Below are positions 16,032-24,563 of a DNA stretch of 64,000 nucleotides, in pieces (the first letter of the stretch is position 1; each line of letters opens with the position of its first letter). Below the pieces are notes generated by a model. That model was not told the DNA's origin. It ran no database searches and saw nothing but the letters and a program-made list of their open reading frames with translations. The position numbers and the translations under genes were made by a program. This stretch comes from Sphingomonas lycopersici (GTDB lineage Bacteria; Pseudomonadota; Alphaproteobacteria; Sphingomonadales; Sphingomonadaceae): assembly GCF_026130605.1 (NCBI RefSeq), contig NZ_JANFAU010000016.1, forward strand, positions 1-64,000. Reading direction: 5' to 3'.

Positions 16032-16663
16032 TCCTCCACGGCTATTGGCGCTCGGGCGCGGCCTATCGCGTGCGGATCGCGCTCAACCTCAAGCGGCTCG
16101 ATTATATCCAGTCCGCGCACGATCTGCGCAGCGGGGCGCAGCGCGACGCGGCGTTCCTCGCGCTCAACCCGCAAGGGCTGGTGCCCGCGCTGGAGATCGG
16201 CGACGGCACGACGATCACGCAATCGCCGGCGATTCTCGAATGGCTCGAGGAGCGCTATCCCGAGCCGCGGCTGCTGCCCGACGGCGCCGAGGCGCGCGCG
16301 ACCGTCCGCGCGATGGCCGCGCTGATCGGCTGCGACATCCACCCGCTCAATAATCTGCGCGTGCTCAACGCGTTACGCGCCGATTTCGGCGCCGACAGCG
16401 CCGCCGTGCTGCGTTGGACCGCGCAATGGATCGGCCAGGGCTTCGCCGCGCTCGAAACGCTGATCGCGCGCCACAGCGAGGGTTTCGCCTTTGGCACGAC
16501 GCCGACGCTCGTCGACTGCTATCTCGTGCCGCAGGTCTATTCGGCCGAGCGCTTCTCGGTCGACCTCACGCCTTATCCGCACCTCGTCGCCGCGTGCGAA
16601 CGGGCGCGCGCACTGCCCGCTTTCGAGGCGGCGCATCCGAGCCGGCAACCCGACGCGGATTGA
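16028..16663 (+). CDS. maiA: Maleylacetoacetate isomerase (zeta-class GST)
   Basis: A 211-residue glutathione-dependent isomerase that converts maleylacetoacetate to fumarylacetoacetate after HmgA. The thioredoxin-like domain (LHGYWRSGAAYRVRIALNLKRLDY, NPQGLVPALE, TITQSPAILEWLEERYP) and helical domain (DIHPLNNLRVLNAL, GTTPTLVDCYLVPQVYSAERF) are intact. The N-terminal active-site motif reads SGAAYR where most family members have SSxxxR, so the second Ser is Gly. The ATG overlaps the hmgA stop (ATGA). The next enzyme, fumarylacetoacetase, is not in the window. Confidence 0.93.
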   Translation: MILHGYWRSGAAYRVRIALNLKRLDYIQSAHDLRSGAQRDAAFLALNPQGLVPALEIGDGTTITQSPAILEWLEERYPEPRLLPDGAEARATVRAMAALIGCDIHPLNNLRVLNALRADFGADSAAVLRWTAQWIGQGFAALETLIARHSEGFAFGTTPTLVDCYLVPQVYSAERFSVDLTPYPHLVAACERARALPAFEAAHPSRQPDAD

Positions 16664-16669
16664 GCGGGT

Positions 16670-16900
16670 TCAGAGGATTCCGCCGCCCAACGCCAGCCGG
16701 ACGATCGCGATCACCAGCACGATCAGGTTGAAATTACGTCCCGAATCGCTCGACGAGAGCATCCCGAACAAGGCGCCGACCGCGGCGATCGGCAGGGCCG
16801 CCCAGTTGAGCCAGCCGAGCAGCGGGATCACGCCGGGAATGGCGAACAACAGCGCGACGAGACCGATCAGGATCGAGACGATATTGAGCATGTCGAGCAA
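16670..16900 (-). CDS. Small two-to-three-helix membrane protein of unknown function
   Basis: A 76-residue, very hydrophobic protein with helices at about residues 4-24, 27-47 and 58-75, separated by a short polar SSSDSGRN loop. No family is recognised from the sequence. It is convergent with maiA, six bases from its stop. Confidence 0.6.
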   Translation of the reverse strand: MLDMLNIVSILIGLVALLFAIPGVIPLLGWLNWAALPIAAVGALFGMLSSSDSGRNFNLIVLVIAIVRLALGGGIL

Positions 16901-17078
16901 GATGGCACCTTATCGGTGTATTGCAAGGGCAAGACGGCCGGTCGGTCCTTCACCGTCACCCCGCCCTTGAGCGGCGATGACGCAGCATGTGCGGCAGGGG
17001 CACCGCGCTGCCTCAGCGTTTTGCGCGTGTGAACCGCCTTCCCTTCCGCTCGCGCGTCATCCGCGCTACGGCGACGCG

Positions 17079-17459
17079 ATGCAGAATCTTCTGATCGTGA
17101 TGCTGGGGGGCGCCTTCGGCTCGGGCGCGCGGCATCTCACCGGGCGCGTGATGCTCGGCTGGCTCGGGCCGAACTGGCCGTGGGGCACGCTGACCGTCAA
17201 TATCGTCGGCGGGCTGCTGATGGGCTTGCTCGTCGGCACGCTCGCGCGTTTCTCGACCGGCGGCGGCGAAAGCTGGCGGCTGTTGCTCGGGGTCGGGGTG
17301 CTCGGCGGCTATACGACCTTCTCGTCCTTCTCGCTCGAGGTGGTGACGATGATCGAGCGCGGGCTGTGGGCCGGCGCGCTGAGCTATGTGCTGCTCTCGC
17401 TGTGCGGCGCGGTGCTCGCATTGTTTGGCGGCCTCTTCGCCGTGAGGGTGCTGGCATGA
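17079..17459 (+). CDS. crcB: Fluoride channel CrcB (Fluc)
   Basis: A 126-residue, four-helix dual-topology fluoride exporter. Conserved elements are GGAFGSGARHLTGR at residues 10-23, WGTLTVNIVGGLLMGLL and the pore motif GVLGGYTTFSSFSLEVV. The stop overlaps the start of the pseudouridine synthase gene by four bases. No fluoride riboswitch could be matched upstream. Confidence 0.93.
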   Translation: MQNLLIVMLGGAFGSGARHLTGRVMLGWLGPNWPWGTLTVNIVGGLLMGLLVGTLARFSTGGGESWRLLLGVGVLGGYTTFSSFSLEVVTMIERGLWAGALSYVLLSLCGAVLALFGGLFAVRVLA

Positions 17460-18553
17460 ACGACGCCGTCCGCCAGTTCACCGTCGCGCCCGATGACGAC
17501 GGCATCCGCGTCGATCGCTGGTTCAAGCGGCATTTGCCCGACACCAGCTTCACGATCGTCGCCAAATGGGCGCGCACCGGGCAGCTCCGGCTCGACGGCG
17601 CGCGGGTCGGCCCGGGCGATCGTGTCGCCGCCGGGCAAGTGCTGCGCGTGCCCCCGGCCGAGCCGGTGCGCGCCGACGCGCGGCCGGCGCGCCAGCGCCC
17701 GACCTTGTCCGAGGACGAAGTGGCGTTCGCGCGCGAGATGGTGATCCACAAGGACGATGCCGCGCTGGTGCTCAACAAGCCCCCCGGCCTTGCGACCCAG
17801 GGCGGCACCAAGACCACCGCGCATGTCGACGGCCTGCTCGATGCGCTGTCCTTCGAGGCGGAGGGGCGGCCCAAGCTGGTCCACCGGCTCGACAAGGATA
17901 CATCGGGCGCATTGCTCGTCGCGCGCACCGCGCGGGCGGCGGCGTTCTTCGCCAAATCCTTCTCCGGGCGCTCGGCGAAGAAGGTCTATTGGGCGCTGGT
18001 GGTCGGCGTGCCCTCGATCGAGGACGGCACGATCGACCTGCCGATCGCCAAGCAACCCGGCACGGGCGGCGAGAAGATGCATGTCGACGAGGCCGAGGGC
18101 CAGCCCGCGCGCAGCCGCTATCGCGTGATCGAGCGCGCCGGCAACCGCGCCGCCTGGGTCGAGCTCCAGCCTTTCACCGGGCGCACGCACCAGCTCCGCG
18201 TCCATATGGCGGCGATCGGCCACCCGATCCTTGGCGACGGCAAATATGGCGGGCAGGCCGCGTTCCTGACCGGCGGGATCAGCCGCAAGATGCACCTCCA
18301 CGCACGGCGCATCCGCGTCGATCACCCCGACGGCGGCAAGATCGACGTCACCGCCGAGCTGCCGCACCATTTCGCGGAAAGCCTCGCCGGGCTCGGCTTC
18401 GACGCGGCGGCGGGGGACAATCTGCCCCCCGACACCCCGCCCCCGCCGACCCGCGAGACGCAAAAGGCCAAGGCGCGCGCGCATGCCAAGACGGTGCGCA
18501 AGGCGCGCCGCGGCGAGCGCCGCTCGCGCGGCCCGGGCGCTGGACGCGGCTGA
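17456..18553 (+). CDS. RluC/RluD-type 23S rRNA pseudouridine synthase
   Basis: A 365-residue rRNA pseudouridine synthase. An S4 RNA-binding domain covers residues ~10-75 (RVDRWFKRHLPDTSFTIVAKWARTGQLRLDG), followed by the catalytic domain with HRLDKDTSGALLVAR, where Asp is the nucleophile. Other motifs are LNKPPGLATQGG, GRTHQLRVHMAAIGHPILGDGKYG and LHARRI. A basic Ala/Arg/Lys-rich tail of about 45 residues extends beyond the core. RluC or RluD specificity cannot be fixed from sequence alone. Middle gene of crcB-rlu-paiB with overlapping ends. Confidence 0.9.
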   Translation: MNDAVRQFTVAPDDDGIRVDRWFKRHLPDTSFTIVAKWARTGQLRLDGARVGPGDRVAAGQVLRVPPAEPVRADARPARQRPTLSEDEVAFAREMVIHKDDAALVLNKPPGLATQGGTKTTAHVDGLLDALSFEAEGRPKLVHRLDKDTSGALLVARTARAAAFFAKSFSGRSAKKVYWALVVGVPSIEDGTIDLPIAKQPGTGGEKMHVDEAEGQPARSRYRVIERAGNRAAWVELQPFTGRTHQLRVHMAAIGHPILGDGKYGGQAAFLTGGISRKMHLHARRIRVDHPDGGKIDVTAELPHHFAESLAGLGFDAAAGDNLPPDTPPPPTRETQKAKARAHAKTVRKARRGERRSRGPGAGRG

Positions 18554-19164
18554 TGCACCCCGATGCCGCCTTCGCCATGTCGGCCGAGGCGGCGCGGGCG
18601 TTCGCCGCCGATATCGCCTTTGCGCATATCTTCGTGCTGGCGGGGGAGGCACCGGCGGTGGTCCACGCGCCGGTGGTGATCGAGGCGACGGGCGATCTGT
18701 CCTTCCACCTCGCGCGGCGCAATCGCGCGATGCCGATCGCCGCGGGCACGCGCGCGATCGCCAGCTTCGGCGGCCCCGGTGCCTATGTCAGCCCCGATTG
18801 GTATGGCAGCGCCGATCAGGTGCCGACGTGGAATTATGTCGTCGCGGAGGCCGAGGGCGCGATCGAGCCGCTCGACGACGATGCGCTGATCGCGCATCTC
18901 GATGCGACGTCGGCGGTGCAGGAGGCGCGGCTCGCGCCCAAGCCGGCGTGGACCCGCGACAAGATGGACCCGCGCCGGTTCGATGCGATGCGCGGCGCGA
19001 TCATCGGCTTCACGCTGCGCGTGACCGAATGGCGCGGCACCGCCAAGCTCAGCCAGAACAAATCGGCGGCCGATGTGCGCGGGGTGATCGCCGGGCTGCG
19101 CGGCATCGGCAAGACCCATCCGGCGGAGCTCGTCGAACGCGCCAACAAAGCGCGGCTTGGATAA
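18553..19164 (+). CDS. FMN-binding split-barrel protein, PaiB-like
   Basis: A 203-residue member of the PaiB/FMN-binding negative regulator family. It has FHLARRNRAM, FGGPGAYVSPDWY and VPTWNYVVAEAEG, the FMN-barrel signatures, and a C-terminal KLSQNKSAADVRGVIAGL segment found in PaiB. Bacillus PaiB represses sporulation and protease genes, but many homologues are simply flavin or heme-degrading oxidoreductase relatives. The start overlaps the preceding stop by one base. Confidence 0.82.
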   Translation: MHPDAAFAMSAEAARAFAADIAFAHIFVLAGEAPAVVHAPVVIEATGDLSFHLARRNRAMPIAAGTRAIASFGGPGAYVSPDWYGSADQVPTWNYVVAEAEGAIEPLDDDALIAHLDATSAVQEARLAPKPAWTRDKMDPRRFDAMRGAIIGFTLRVTEWRGTAKLSQNKSAADVRGVIAGLRGIGKTHPAELVERANKARLG

Positions 19165-19202
19165 GGGCTTCGTCTACCGTTGAAACGCGATACGTCGGGA
19201 AA

Positions 19203-19454
19203 TCAGATCGCCGTCACGCTCGGCACCGACAGCGCGGCAAAGCCGAACCACGAGAGCGCCGCGATTCCGAACAGCAGCAGCGAGATCCCGCCGGTCACCC
19301 CGCACAGCACATAGCCGGTATATTGCATGATCGGCGGATTCGGACGCCGCAGCTTCGCGTTGCGCGATGCGCCGCTCAGGATGAAGCAAACCAGCAATGC
19401 GTAAACGAACACCATCGGGCCGGCCATTCGCCCTTGTCTCCATGCTTCGATCAT
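19203..19454 (-). CDS. Small membrane protein of unknown function
   Basis: An 83-residue protein with two hydrophobic stretches (about residues 12-29 and 46-75) separated by the basic/proline segment RNAKLRRPNPP. No known family is recognised. The ATG at 19454 is preferred; a later in-frame ATG (MAGPM) would drop nine residues. Confidence 0.5.
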   Translation of the reverse strand: MIEAWRQGRMAGPMVFVYALLVCFILSGASRNAKLRRPNPPIMQYTGYVLCGVTGGISLLLFGIAALSWFGFAALSVPSVTAI

Positions 19455-19595
19455 GCGGGAACCGGCACCGTGCCGGCGTGCACGCGTTAAACATAATCCG
19501 CAGGGGTTACCAAGCGGCTTACGCGGCGTCCGGCGCTGGCCCGGCGCAATTCGTCGCGACTGGCGTCGCGCGCGCGGATCGGCCATAGCCCGTAC

Positions 19596-19823
19596 ATGGC
19601 CGCATCCGATCCCGCCCCCGATCCGGCAAAGGTCCGCTGGTTCTATATAACGCTCGCCCGGCTCGCCGGATCGGGCGGCGCGGTGCTGGGGGTGCTGCTG
19701 CTCGCCAAGGGCGACACGACGGGGCGCAAGATCCTCGGCGGCGCGATCGTGCTCGCGGCGCTGGCGATGATGGCGATCGTCCCGCGCAGCCTCGCGCGGC
19801 GCTGGCGGAGCCCGCCGCAATGA
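19596..19823 (+). CDS. Small two-helix membrane protein upstream of atp12
   Basis: A 75-residue protein with hydrophobic segments at about residues 15-41 and 46-62 and a basic C-terminus (RSLARRWRSPP). Its stop overlaps the atp12 start by four bases, so the two are translationally coupled. No function is known. Confidence 0.6.
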   Translation: MAASDPAPDPAKVRWFYITLARLAGSGGAVLGVLLLAKGDTTGRKILGGAIVLAALAMMAIVPRSLARRWRSPPQ

Positions 19824-20509
19824 AGCGCTTCTGGAAGGACGTGACGCTCGACACCGACGGCGGGGTGCTGCTCGACGGCCGCCCGGTGCGCACCCCTGGC
19901 CGCGCCCCGCTCGCGCTCCCCACCCCCGCGCTGGCGGAAGCGGTGGCGGACGAATGGCGCGCGGTGGGCGAGACGCTCGATCCGCGCGCGATGCCGCTCA
20001 CCGGGCTCGCCAATGCCGCGATCGACCGCATCGCCCCCGATCCCGCGCCGTTCGCGGCGGAGGCGGCGCGCTATGCCGAAACCGACCTCACTTGCTATCG
20101 CGCCGATTCGCCAGCCGAGCTGGTCGAGCGCCAGCGCGCGGCGTGGGAGCCGCTGCTCGACTGGGCGCGGCAACGCTACGACGTGCATTTCGAGACCACC
20201 GCGGGGGTGATGCATGTCGCCCAGCCGCAAGCGACGCTCGACCGGTTGGCCGAAGCGGTCGCGACGCGCGACCCGTTCGCGATCGCGGCGCTGCAGGCGA
20301 TCGCTTCCGCCACCGGCACGATCGTCGGCACGCTGGCGCTGGCGGAGGGCGCGATCGACGCCGAGACTTTGTGGCGCGCGGCGCAGGTCGATGAGGATTG
20401 GCAGATCGAGCATTGGGGCGAGGACGAACTCGCGACGCGCGCCCGCGAGGCCAAGCACGCAAGCTTCGACGCGGCTGCGCGCTTTCTCGCCGCGCTGGGG
20501 CGGGGTTAG
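19820..20509 (+). CDS. F1-ATPase assembly chaperone ATP12
   Basis: A 229-residue ATP12-family protein, the chaperone that binds the F1 alpha subunit during ATP synthase assembly in mitochondria and alphaproteobacteria. The N-terminal LLDGRPVRTPGRAPLALPT, the central EWRAVGETLDPRAMPLTGLANAAID, the CYRADSPAELVERQRAAWEPLLDWARQRY block and EDWQIEHWGEDELATRAREAKH near the end are characteristic. The short membrane protein gene ahead of it overlaps by four bases. Confidence 0.92.
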   Translation: MKRFWKDVTLDTDGGVLLDGRPVRTPGRAPLALPTPALAEAVADEWRAVGETLDPRAMPLTGLANAAIDRIAPDPAPFAAEAARYAETDLTCYRADSPAELVERQRAAWEPLLDWARQRYDVHFETTAGVMHVAQPQATLDRLAEAVATRDPFAIAALQAIASATGTIVGTLALAEGAIDAETLWRAAQVDEDWQIEHWGEDELATRAREAKHASFDAAARFLAALGRG

Positions 20510-20518
20510 CTCCAACTC

Positions 20519-20600
20519 CCGTTCGCCCTGAGCTTATCGAAGGGCTGTTCTTCTTTCCGCGGAAGAAAATGCAGGGCTTAGACGGGCTCAGCCCGAACGG
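20519..20600. repeat. REP-like palindromic element between atp12 and gmk
   Basis: An 82-bp element with arms CCGTTCGCCCTGAGCTTATCG and CTCAGCCCGAACGG around an inner hairpin (TTCTTC with GAAGAA). It fills the gap between two convergent genes and may also act as a bidirectional terminator. Relatives are at 10435, 27478 and 41867. Confidence 0.75.
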
Positions 20601-20612
20601 AGGATAGGCGGA

Positions 20613-21269
20613 CTAACCCGCCCGCCGTAACTTACGGATGAAGCCGATCAGCCCGGTCTGCCGCGAGCGCTTCAGCCGTTCCGCCGAAAGGATCGTGCGG
20701 ACCTGCTGGAAACATTCCTCGACATCGTCGTTGACCAGCACATAATCATAGCCGTCCCAATGGCTTACCTCATTGGCGGCGCGCGACATACGGCGGTCGA
20801 TGATCTCGGTCGAATCGGTCGCGCGCTTGAGCAGCCGCTGGTGCAATTCCTCCATCGAGGGCGGCAGGATGAACACGCGGACCACATCGCCCCCGGCGAT
20901 CTGGTAGAGCTGTTGCGCGCCCTGCCAGTCGATGTCGAACAGCACGTCCTTGCCCGCACCGAGCATCTCGTCGACCGGCGCGCGCGGCGTGCCGTAACGC
21001 TCGTCGAAGACATGCGCCCATTCGAGGAATTCGTGCGCCGCGGTCATTTCGCGGAAGCGCTCGAGCGAGACGAAGTGATAATCCTTCCCGTCGATCTCCC
21101 CCGGCCGCATCGCGCGCGTCGTGGCGGAGACCGACATGCAGAGATGCGGATCGTTCGCCAGCAATTTGCGCGCGATGGTCGATTTGCCCGCGCCCGACGG
21201 CGAGGACAGCACGAAAAGCACACCGCGGCGCTTGAAGCCGTGCGGATCGGGCTGGGAGGGATCGTCCAT
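20613..21269 (-). CDS. gmk: Guanylate kinase
   Basis: A 218-residue kinase converting GMP to GDP. The P-loop SSPSGAGKST lies near residues 22-31, followed by SVSATTRAMRPGEIDGKDYHFVS, HEFLEWAHVFDERYGTPRAPV (GMP site) and VLFDIDWQGAQQL. The ATG at 21269 (MDDPSQPDPHGFKRRGVLFVLSS) is chosen; an earlier in-frame start would add seven residues. Confidence 0.97.
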   Translation of the reverse strand: MDDPSQPDPHGFKRRGVLFVLSSPSGAGKSTIARKLLANDPHLCMSVSATTRAMRPGEIDGKDYHFVSLERFREMTAAHEFLEWAHVFDERYGTPRAPVDEMLGAGKDVLFDIDWQGAQQLYQIAGGDVVRVFILPPSMEELHQRLLKRATDSTEIIDRRMSRAANEVSHWDGYDYVLVNDDVEECFQQVRTILSAERLKRSRQTGLIGFIRKLRRAG

Positions 21270-21346
21270 GCGCGCTACTGACGTGCGCAAGGGTCGGGCG
21301 TCAAGCGTCCTCTCAAGCTGTCCCCTTCAGCGGAAGGGGCTTGGCT

Positions 21347-21559
21347 TCAATTGCCCTCGGTCGGCGCCCCCTGTCGCGCCTTGCGCCGATCATAGGCCTT
21401 TTTCGCGACATAAGCGCCGCCCAGCGCCAGCCCGAGCGGCCCCATCCGCGTCACCGCGCGGGTGACGAGCGCGCCGAACAGCGCCCCCTTCACCCCGCCG
21501 CCGCCCTCGCGCCGCTCCAGCTCGCTCCCGACCAATGCGCCGATGATCGTCCGCAACAT
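21347..21559 (-). CDS. Short Gly/Ala-rich protein of unknown function
   Basis: A 70-residue protein: a short hydrophobic start (LRTIIGALVGSELE), a Gly-rich centre, a second hydrophobic stretch (MGPLGLALGGAYVAKKAY) and a charged tail (DRRKARQG). It begins one base after the fumC stop on the same strand, so it is probably cotranscribed with fumC. The family is not recognised. Confidence 0.6.
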   Translation of the reverse strand: MLRTIIGALVGSELERREGGGGVKGALFGALVTRAVTRMGPLGLALGGAYVAKKAYDRRKARQGAPTEGN

Positions 21560-21560
21560 A

Positions 21561-22952
21561 TCAACTTCCCAACATGGTTTCCGGCCGCACCACGCGGTCG
21601 AAGGTCGCCGCATCGACCAGCCCCAGCGCGATCCCCGCCTCGCGCAGGGTCAGCCCCTCGGCATGCGCATATTTGGCGATCTTCGCGGCATTGTCATAGC
21701 CGATCTCGGGCGCGAGCGCGGTCACCAGCATCAGTGATCGGTCGAGCAGATCGGCGATCCGCCGCTCGTTCGCCTCCAGCCCCTCGACGCAGCGTTCGGC
21801 GAACGATTCCATCGCGACCGCCAGAAGGTCGATCGAGCGCAGCACCGCCGCGCCGATCATCGGCTTGAACACGTTGAGCTCGAGATGCCCCTGCGCGCCG
21901 CCGACGGTGATTGCGACATGGTTGCCGATCACCTGCGCTGCGACCATCGTCAGCATCTCGCATTGCGTGGGGTTGACCTTGCCCGGCATGATCGAGCTGC
22001 CCGGCTCGTTCGCCGGCAGATCGAGCTCGCCGATTCCGCAGCGCGGGCCGGAGCCGAGCAGGCGGATATCGTTGGCGATCTTGGTCAGCGCCACCGCGAG
22101 CGTGTTGAGCGTCCCCGACAGATGCACCAACGGATCGTTCGACCCCAAGGCTTCGAAGAAATTCTCCGCCGGGATGAACGGCTCGCCGGTGATGTCACGC
22201 AGCGCGGCGCAGAAATCCGCGGCGAAACCGGGCGGCGCGTTGAGCCCGGTGCCGACAGCGGTGCCGCCCTGCGCCAGCCGCCGCGTGCCGTGCTCGATCG
22301 CCGGCTCGATCCGGCGGCGACAGCGATAGAGCTGGTTGGCGTAGCCGGAGAATTCCTGCCCCAGGGTCAGCGGGGTGGCGTCCTGCAAATGGGTACGGCC
22401 GATCTTGACGATCCCCGCCCAGCCCTTCGCCTTGGCATCGAGCGCGGCGTGGAGCCGGTCGAGCGCCGGGAGCAGCCGGTCGCGCATGCCGAGCGTCGCA
22501 GCGATGTGCAGCGCGGTCGGGAAACTGTCGTTGGAGGATTGCCCGCGGTTGACGTCGTCATTGGGATGGACCGGGGATTTGCCGCCGCGCGTCCCGGTGA
22601 GGATCTCGTTGGCGCGGCCCGCGATCACCTCATTGGCGTTCATGTTCGATTGGGTGCCGCTGCCGGTCTGCCAGATCACCAGCGGGAATTGATCGTCATG
22701 CTCGCCCGCGACGACCTCGGCCGCGGCGCGCTCGATCGCATCGGCCTTGTCGGCGGCGAGGCCGTGCGCACGATTCACCCGCGCCGCCGCCTGCTTCACC
22801 AGCGCGAGCGCGTGGACGATGCCGATCGGCATCCGCTCGCGTTCGCCGAACGGGAAATTCTCGATGCTGCGCTGGGTCTGCGCGCCCCAATAAGCATCAG
22901 CGGGGACAAGGATCGCGCCGATCGAATCAGTTTCGCTACGGGTCTGGGTCAT
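21561..22952 (-). CDS. fumC: Class II fumarate hydratase
   Basis: A 463-residue TCA-cycle enzyme interconverting fumarate and malate without an iron-sulfur cluster. Active-site elements are QTGSGTQSNMNANEVIA, HPNDDVNRGQSSNDSFPTA, GRTHLQDATPLTLGQE and the mobile loop GSSIMPGKVNPTQ. The ATG at 22952 gives the standard N-terminus. The same strand continues to the short Gly/Ala protein; sspB lies 130 bp upstream, a familiar alphaproteobacterial arrangement. Confidence 0.97.
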   Translation of the reverse strand: MTQTRSETDSIGAILVPADAYWGAQTQRSIENFPFGERERMPIGIVHALALVKQAAARVNRAHGLAADKADAIERAAAEVVAGEHDDQFPLVIWQTGSGTQSNMNANEVIAGRANEILTGTRGGKSPVHPNDDVNRGQSSNDSFPTALHIAATLGMRDRLLPALDRLHAALDAKAKGWAGIVKIGRTHLQDATPLTLGQEFSGYANQLYRCRRRIEPAIEHGTRRLAQGGTAVGTGLNAPPGFAADFCAALRDITGEPFIPAENFFEALGSNDPLVHLSGTLNTLAVALTKIANDIRLLGSGPRCGIGELDLPANEPGSSIMPGKVNPTQCEMLTMVAAQVIGNHVAITVGGAQGHLELNVFKPMIGAAVLRSIDLLAVAMESFAERCVEGLEANERRIADLLDRSLMLVTALAPEIGYDNAAKIAKYAHAEGLTLREAGIALGLVDAATFDRVVRPETMLGS

Positions 22953-22974
22953 AATAGGCTCCACAAACGAAGGC

Positions 22975-22999
22975 CGTCGCGGGAGCAAGTCCCGTGACG
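22975..22999 (-). terminator. Hairpin between sspB and fumC
   Basis: CGTCGCGGGA (22975-22984) pairs with TCCCGTGACG (22990-22999) around GCAAG with one G-T pair, in the interval downstream of sspB. There is no T run, so it may end sspB transcription Rho-independently only weakly, or be a leader structure of fumC. Confidence 0.35.
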
Positions 23000-23082
23000 T
23001 CGGACGCGGTGTTGCCGCGCCGGCCGGCCGTTCGCGTCGCTTCGCGAGCGCCACGCTGCCTTGCTGCGCGGCTCGCTCCGGC

Positions 23083-23571
23083 TCACTTCTTCCGCTTGAA
23101 ATCCACCGCGACGACGTTCGATCCGTCCTCGATCGGGGTGCCGGCCGGGCCGTCATTCTCCGCCGGATCGTGGCCGCCGGGGCCGTCCTCCGGCCCTTCC
23201 TGCGCCTGGAAGCGCAGCTCGAAATTGACCGCCGGATCGTGGAATCCGGTCACCGCCGAATAAGGGATGACCAGCTTCGACGGCACCTGGTTGAAGCTCA
23301 GCCCAACCGAGAAGCGGCTTTCGTCGACCGTCAGATCCCAGAAGCGGTTCTGCAGCACGATCGTCATCTCGTCCGGGAAACGCTCGATCAGCCGCTGCGG
23401 GATATCGACCCCCGCGGCCTGCGTCTTGAAGGTGATGTAGAAATGGTGCTCGCCGGGCAGATTGCCGCCATTGTCCGCCACCGAACTGAGCACGCGGCCC
23501 ACCACGGCGCGCAGGGCCTCCTGCACGATTTCATCGTAAGGTATCAAACTGTCGGGCGCTGAATCGTCCAT
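23083..23571 (-). CDS. sspB: SspB, ClpXP adaptor (alphaproteobacterial type)
   Basis: A 162-residue homologue of the SspB adaptor that delivers ssrA-tagged and other substrates to ClpXP. The folded domain (SLIPYDEIVQEALRAVVGRV to FSVGLSFNQVPSKLVIPYSAVTGFHDPAVNFELRF) matches the alpha-type protein. It is followed by a flexible acidic linker and a C-terminal tail ending VVAVDFKRKK, equivalent to the ClpX-binding XB peptide. Confidence 0.9.
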   Translation of the reverse strand: MDDSAPDSLIPYDEIVQEALRAVVGRVLSSVADNGGNLPGEHHFYITFKTQAAGVDIPQRLIERFPDEMTIVLQNRFWDLTVDESRFSVGLSFNQVPSKLVIPYSAVTGFHDPAVNFELRFQAQEGPEDGPGGHDPAENDGPAGTPIEDGSNVVAVDFKRKK

Positions 23572-23656
23572 AAGCGGCTATGGGTAGCGCGGAAGTGGGC
23601 GTGGTCAAGCAAAGCTTTCCTTCCCAAATATCATATCCACGCTATGGGAGCCGGCC

Positions 23657-24244
23657 ATGCGCACCGCCACAATCACCCGCGCCACCAGCGAGACGGATAT
23701 CGCCGTCACCGTCAATCTCGACGGCACCGGCCGCTACGCGATCGCCACCGGCATCGGCTTTTTCGATCATATGCTGGAGCAGCTCGCGCGGCATTCGCTG
23801 ATCGATCTCGACGTGCGGACCAAGGGCGATCTGCATATCGACCAGCATCACACGGTGGAGGATACCGCGATCGCGATCGGGCAGGCGGTGGCCGAGGCGC
23901 TGGGCGACAAGCGCGGCATCCGCCGCTACGGCGACGCGCTGTCGCCGATGGACGAGACGCTGACCCGCGTCGCGCTCGACATCTCCGGGCGCCCGTGGCT
24001 GGTGTGGAACACCGACTTCACCCAGAAGCGCCTCGGCGAGATGGATACCGAGCTGTTCAAGCATTGGTTCCATTCCTTCGCCCAGGCCGCCGGAATCACG
24101 CTGCACATCGAGACGCTCCACGGCGAGAACAACCACCATATCGCCGAAAGCGCGTTCAAGGGCCTTGCCCGCGCGCTACGCCAGGCGGTGGAGATCGATC
24201 CGCGCAAGGCCGATGCGATCCCCTCGACCAAGGGGATGCTCTGA
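23657..24244 (+). CDS. hisB: Imidazoleglycerol-phosphate dehydratase
   Basis: A 195-residue manganese enzyme for the sixth step of histidine synthesis. The two metal-binding repeats are DQHHTVEDTAIAIGQAV and ENNHHIAESAFKGLARAL, and GFFDHMLEQLARHS lies near residue 35. This is the single-function form without the phosphatase domain of enterobacteria. First gene of hisB-yciI-hisH-hisA-hisF; the next start is one base after its stop. Confidence 0.97.
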   Translation: MRTATITRATSETDIAVTVNLDGTGRYAIATGIGFFDHMLEQLARHSLIDLDVRTKGDLHIDQHHTVEDTAIAIGQAVAEALGDKRGIRRYGDALSPMDETLTRVALDISGRPWLVWNTDFTQKRLGEMDTELFKHWFHSFAQAAGITLHIETLHGENNHHIAESAFKGLARALRQAVEIDPRKADAIPSTKGML

Positions 24245-24245
24245 C

Positions 24246-24563
24246 GTGGCGCTCGACGATTATCGGGCGCAGGGCCACCTCTGCCTGATCCTGCTCAATT
24301 ACGAGCGCCCGCTCGAGGAGGTGGATGCGCAGATGGCGGCGCATGTCGCCTTTCTCGAACGCGGCTTTAACGAGGGGGTGTTCCTCCTCGCCGGGCGGAA
24401 AGAGCCGCGCACCGGCGGGGTGATCCTGTGCCGCGGGGTCGCCGAGGATATCGAGGCGCTGGCGCAGACCGATCCCTTCGTCACCAGCGGGGTCGCCACC
24501 GTCGAGGTGGTCGAGTTCAAGGCCGGGTTCGCGGTCGACGCGATCGCGCGGCTCGCGCAATGA
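24246..24563 (+). CDS. YciI-like (YCII-related) protein embedded in the his operon
   Basis: A 105-residue ferredoxin-like alpha/beta-barrel protein of the YCII family. Family features are LCLILLNYERPLEEVDAQMAAHVAFLERGFNEGVFLLAG, then RTGGVILCRG, and DPFVTSGVATVEVVEFKAGF. The GTG at 24246 is used because the reading frame begins there, directly after hisB. Its stop overlaps hisH (ATGA). YciI proteins are thought to be small hydrolases or lyases; no link to histidine synthesis is established. Confidence 0.8.
   Translation: MALDDYRAQGHLCLILLNYERPLEEVDAQMAAHVAFLERGFNEGVFLLAGRKEPRTGGVILCRGVAEDIEALAQTDPFVTSGVATVEVVEFKAGFAVDAIARLAQ

Noticed and set aside
16901..17078. Possible fluoride riboswitch before crcB (a GGCGATGACG string is present)
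   Set aside because: The pairing partners and the conserved CTGATG-x-C-x-CCT end of the crcB motif could not be found in this gap.
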